Assembly: GCA_020746105.1 (NCBI GenBank)
Contig: CM036617.1
Span: forward strand, 157,922,912 to 157,986,911
DNA length: 64,000 bases
Reading direction: 5' to 3'
Source of the DNA: Trogon surrucura
Taxonomy: Eukaryota > Chordata > Aves > Trogoniformes > Trogonidae
Part shown: in pieces, positions 61,668 through 64,000 of the stretch
How positions within the stretch are numbered: position 1 is the first letter of the stretch
Layout of the letters: each line of letters opens with the position of its first letter
Program-made: the position numbers and the translations under genes
The notes under the pieces: model-generated
Databases searched by the model: none
Told to the model about the DNA's origin: nothing
What the model saw: the letters and a program-made list of their open reading frames with translations, nothing else

Positions 61668-62165
61668 AATCACAGAATCACGTTAGGGCTTGGAAGGGAC
61701 CTCTAGAGATCATCTCGTCCAACCCCCCTGCCAGAGCAGGATCCCCTCGGGCAGCCACACAGGAACGCGTCCAGGCGGGTTTTGAAAGGCTCCAGAGAAG
61801 GAGACTCCACAACCTCTCTGGGCAGCCTGTGCCAGTGCTCTGGCACCCTCACAGTGAAAAAGTTTTTCCTAACGTTTTTGTGGAACCTCCTATGCTCCAG
61901 TTTGCACCCACTACCCCTTGTCCCATCACTGGGTATCGGAGAAGAGCCTGGCTCTGTCCTCCTGACACTCATCCTTTACATATTTATAAACATTAATGAG
62001 GCCACCCCTCAGTCTCTCCCAAGCTAAAGAGACCCAGCTCCTTCAACCTTTCCTCATAAGGGAGCGGTTCCACTGAATAATCTTTGTGGCTCTGCGCTGG
62101 ACTCTTCCAAGCAGTTCCCTGCCCTTTCTGAACTCAGGGGTCTGGATCAGTCGATGGAAATCTAT
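61668..62165 (-). mobile_element. CR1 LINE fragment between ADCK2 and the next gene
   Basis: On the plus strand it begins with the inverted CR1 3' end (AATCACAGAATCACG, GGAAGGGACCTCTAGAGATC, GTCCAACCCCCCTGCC), so the element reads on the minus strand. It keeps an open C-terminal part of the CR1 ORF2 product (61972-61703) with the conserved HWHRLPREVVESPSLEPFK motif. Truncated at its 5' side, about 500 nt. Confidence 0.93.
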
Positions 62166-62399
62166 TTGCAAACCCAAGGCTTTAGGGGTGAAGCGTCTGT
62201 GAGCTGATCAGAGTCCGCAACCGGTTCCTTCAGCCCCGCAAAGCTGTTGGAGTAACCGGTGCAAGTAGGAACTCCCATACCTTCCCTCGGGTTATTTCTC
62301 TTTGCAACCAGCCAGGCTCTTTCTTTGCACCTCACCTTCAGGGGTTTTCTTTGGGTGTTTTTTTTTCAATTTCTGGCCTTGCCACCTCCCCGCCGTATA

Positions 62400-62930
62400 T
62401 CCCCTCCTCTACCCCAACCTCTCCCGCCGCGGATGCCGGCGCATTCCGCGGAGCGGGCCGGGGGCGGGGCGGGGCGGTGCTCCCGCCGGAGGGCGGCCGG
62501 GCCCGGGGCCGGCGGGGGGCGGTGGCAGCCGGAGCGGCGCTGCATGGCGCGGCGGGCGGGGAGCCCCCAGCCGCGCGTCCGCACGCCGCCAGCCCGGCGC
62601 CCGGCGCCGCCGCCACCACCATGCCGGGGCACGGCCCCTCAGCCCCGCCGCCGAGGAAGGTAGGGGGGCGCCCAGAGGCGCCGGGCGGGTGTTACCGGGG
62701 GGAGCGGGGAGACCTGCCCGCCGAGGGTACCGCTTTCCCGGTGGGACGGGTAGAGCTGCGGCTCCCGACGAGTGCGGATGGGGCGCGTCGGCTGCCGGAG
62801 CGGCTCTTGGCCGCGGGAGGGTGAGAGAAGAGCCGAAAGGAGTGTTGGGCGCTGCTGAAAAGCCGACCCAAGTGGTTCGGAAGCGATGGGCTGGAGGAGC
62901 GGAGGCAGCCCAGCCACTCAGCCTGGGGCC
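62400..62930 (+). promoter_or_regulatory. CpG island, probable promoter of a plus-strand gene
   Basis: About 500 nt extremely rich in CpG with GGGGCGGGGC-type Sp1 boxes, next to a strong donor at 62660. Divergent from ADCK2 with a CR1 element between the two islands. Confidence 0.75.
62621..62659 (+). CDS. Putative first coding exon of the next plus-strand gene (DENND2A by gene order)
   Basis: ATG in strong context (CCACCATGC) opens MPGHGPSAPPPRK, then donor GTAGGG at 62660. The rest of the gene lies beyond the window. In human the neighbour of ADCK2, divergent from it, is DENND2A, a DENN-domain Rab GEF; the strand and position fit. The 13 residues themselves prove nothing, and the exon could be 5' UTR. 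Confidence 0.4.
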
Positions 62931-64000
62931 CCTGGGTGAGCTCAGCCCTGCCTCGCTCTCTGGCAACAAAAAAAAAAAAGACGAGGAAACGCTCATCGAA
63001 TTCTTTGGGGGGAAACCCGGGCCCTGCTAGAGCAAGCAGCAGAGTCCTCCTCGGTTTCAGCAAAGCCCTGAATCCCTCTGTGATCGTAGCTCTGCGTTTC
63101 TCTCTGGTCTGGATTGCCCGCTTTTCTCTTACTTTGCCCTCAGCAGGAGGAAACGCCTGCACTTGGGTGCAGCCTGTAGCTTCATAGGGCTGCGTTTCTG
63201 GCTCTCACTTGAGAACATTCACCTGCCTTTGGGAGAGAAACACCAACTTGCTTTCCTGCTGTGCTACACAGGGATGGTGGGTCCTAATGGGTCAGGCGTG
63301 GAGATGGTAAACGCAAACAGTGTTCGGGAAGGGAACGGGGAAGTTTTTCCAGCTGTCTGCTGCCGTTGTTCTGAGGTGTCACATGCAAATTGGAGGGTGA
63401 ACTGCGAGGTGTATTTGGGACACTTTCAGAGGTTTTGATTTTGTAAGTCTCTGAGGAGCTTGACTCTTGATGCTTAGTGCTGGAAAAGGGATGGTATAGG
63501 GAGGGGATTGAGTCTTTCTGACTGCTTGGGGCTGCTCTGCAAGCCTTGCAGGAGCAGGTACTAAGTGCTAAACACAGGGTGCTTGATCCCACTCTTTACA
63601 AGAGCACAGTTTGTTTCCTGGACAGGTCAGCGAGTTATAAGGGAGCCATTCCTGACCCTGAGGTATTCCCAGCCACCTTTGCTCTTGCCATTTAAGCGGG
63701 GTTATTGCTTTTGGAGAGGAGTGTGTCCAGCCTGCAGCTCAGCTGGGAGGATAAAGAGTGGGTCAGAGGGATTTCCATGGGGCTTTCATTTGCTACTGGG
63801 AGGCAAGCTACTTGGTGTTGCTGGTGAATTTAAAAGGTGTTTTCTGTGTTGGCTGCTGCCTTACTGACCACTCATTCTTGGTGTGTGGTATTGAAGTCCA
63901 ATAGAGTGTCCTGGCTTTGTTTATGAACCACCAGAAAGGGAGTTGTTACTGCATCCTGCCAGAGGAACGGAATGCGTTTCCTCGACCCTTGTGTTGTATT
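62660..64000 (+). other. Intron 1 of the putative DENND2A gene (5' part)
   Basis: After the CpG island the sequence returns to intermediate GC. No further exon is supported. A second donor-like GTGAGC at 62936 could end an alternative first exon. Confidence 0.45.

Noticed and set aside
62302-63030. Long open frames in both strands around the second CpG island
   Set aside because: Composition-driven, Arg/Gly/Pro-rich. Only the short exon ending at the donor 62660 has splice support.

Overview
The window is vertebrate nuclear DNA, almost certainly from a bird. It has short introns, CpG-island promoters and CR1 LINE fragments, the typical avian retroelement. The genes are multi-exon with ordinary GT-AG junctions. 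Conserved protein families, exon phases and gene order identify most of the content. The species cannot be read from the sequence. No bacterial-type features (operons, CRISPR, Shine-Dalgarno sites) are present.

Layout: (1) 1-35.9 kb, plus strand, is the 3' half of BRAF. It holds eleven constitutive exons (exon 8 to exon 18, human numbering) coding the CR2 14-3-3 site and the complete kinase domain, plus two alternative exons. One is the 120-nt exon 9b. The other is a distal terminal exon at 27970 that gives the X1 C-terminus (E-F-A-A-F-K), followed by an AT-rich 3' UTR of up to 7.9 kb. (2) 36.6-37.9 kb, minus strand, is NDUFB2, a complete 94-aa accessory subunit of respiratory complex I. It lies tail-to-tail with BRAF. 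(3) 38.3-49.5 kb, plus strand, is a poorly known gene sharing a CpG-island promoter with NDUFB2. Its core resembles the C11orf16 / DUF4537 (Tudor-like) family, preceded by what looks like the C-terminal half of a VWA domain and possibly followed by charged coiled-coil exons. (4) 51.3-61.3 kb, minus strand, is ADCK2, complete in eight exons (627 aa), a mitochondrial UbiB-family atypical kinase; one intron uses a GC donor. (5) 61.4-64 kb holds a near-perfect hairpin, a 0.5-kb CR1 LINE fragment and a second CpG island with a first exon on the plus strand. By conserved gene order that exon is probably the start of DENND2A.

The order BRAF(+), NDUFB2(-), ADCK2(-), DENND2A(+) is the human 7q34 order read backwards. 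The extra plus-strand gene between NDUFB2 and ADCK2 is the main surprise: I know of no human coding gene there. C11orf16 itself lies close to DENND2B on human 11p15.4, so this may be an ancient (2R) paralogue kept next to DENND2A in birds. BRAF acts in RAS-MAPK signalling; NDUFB2 and ADCK2 both act in mitochondria. Apart from sharing CpG-island promoters the genes show no sign of joint function.
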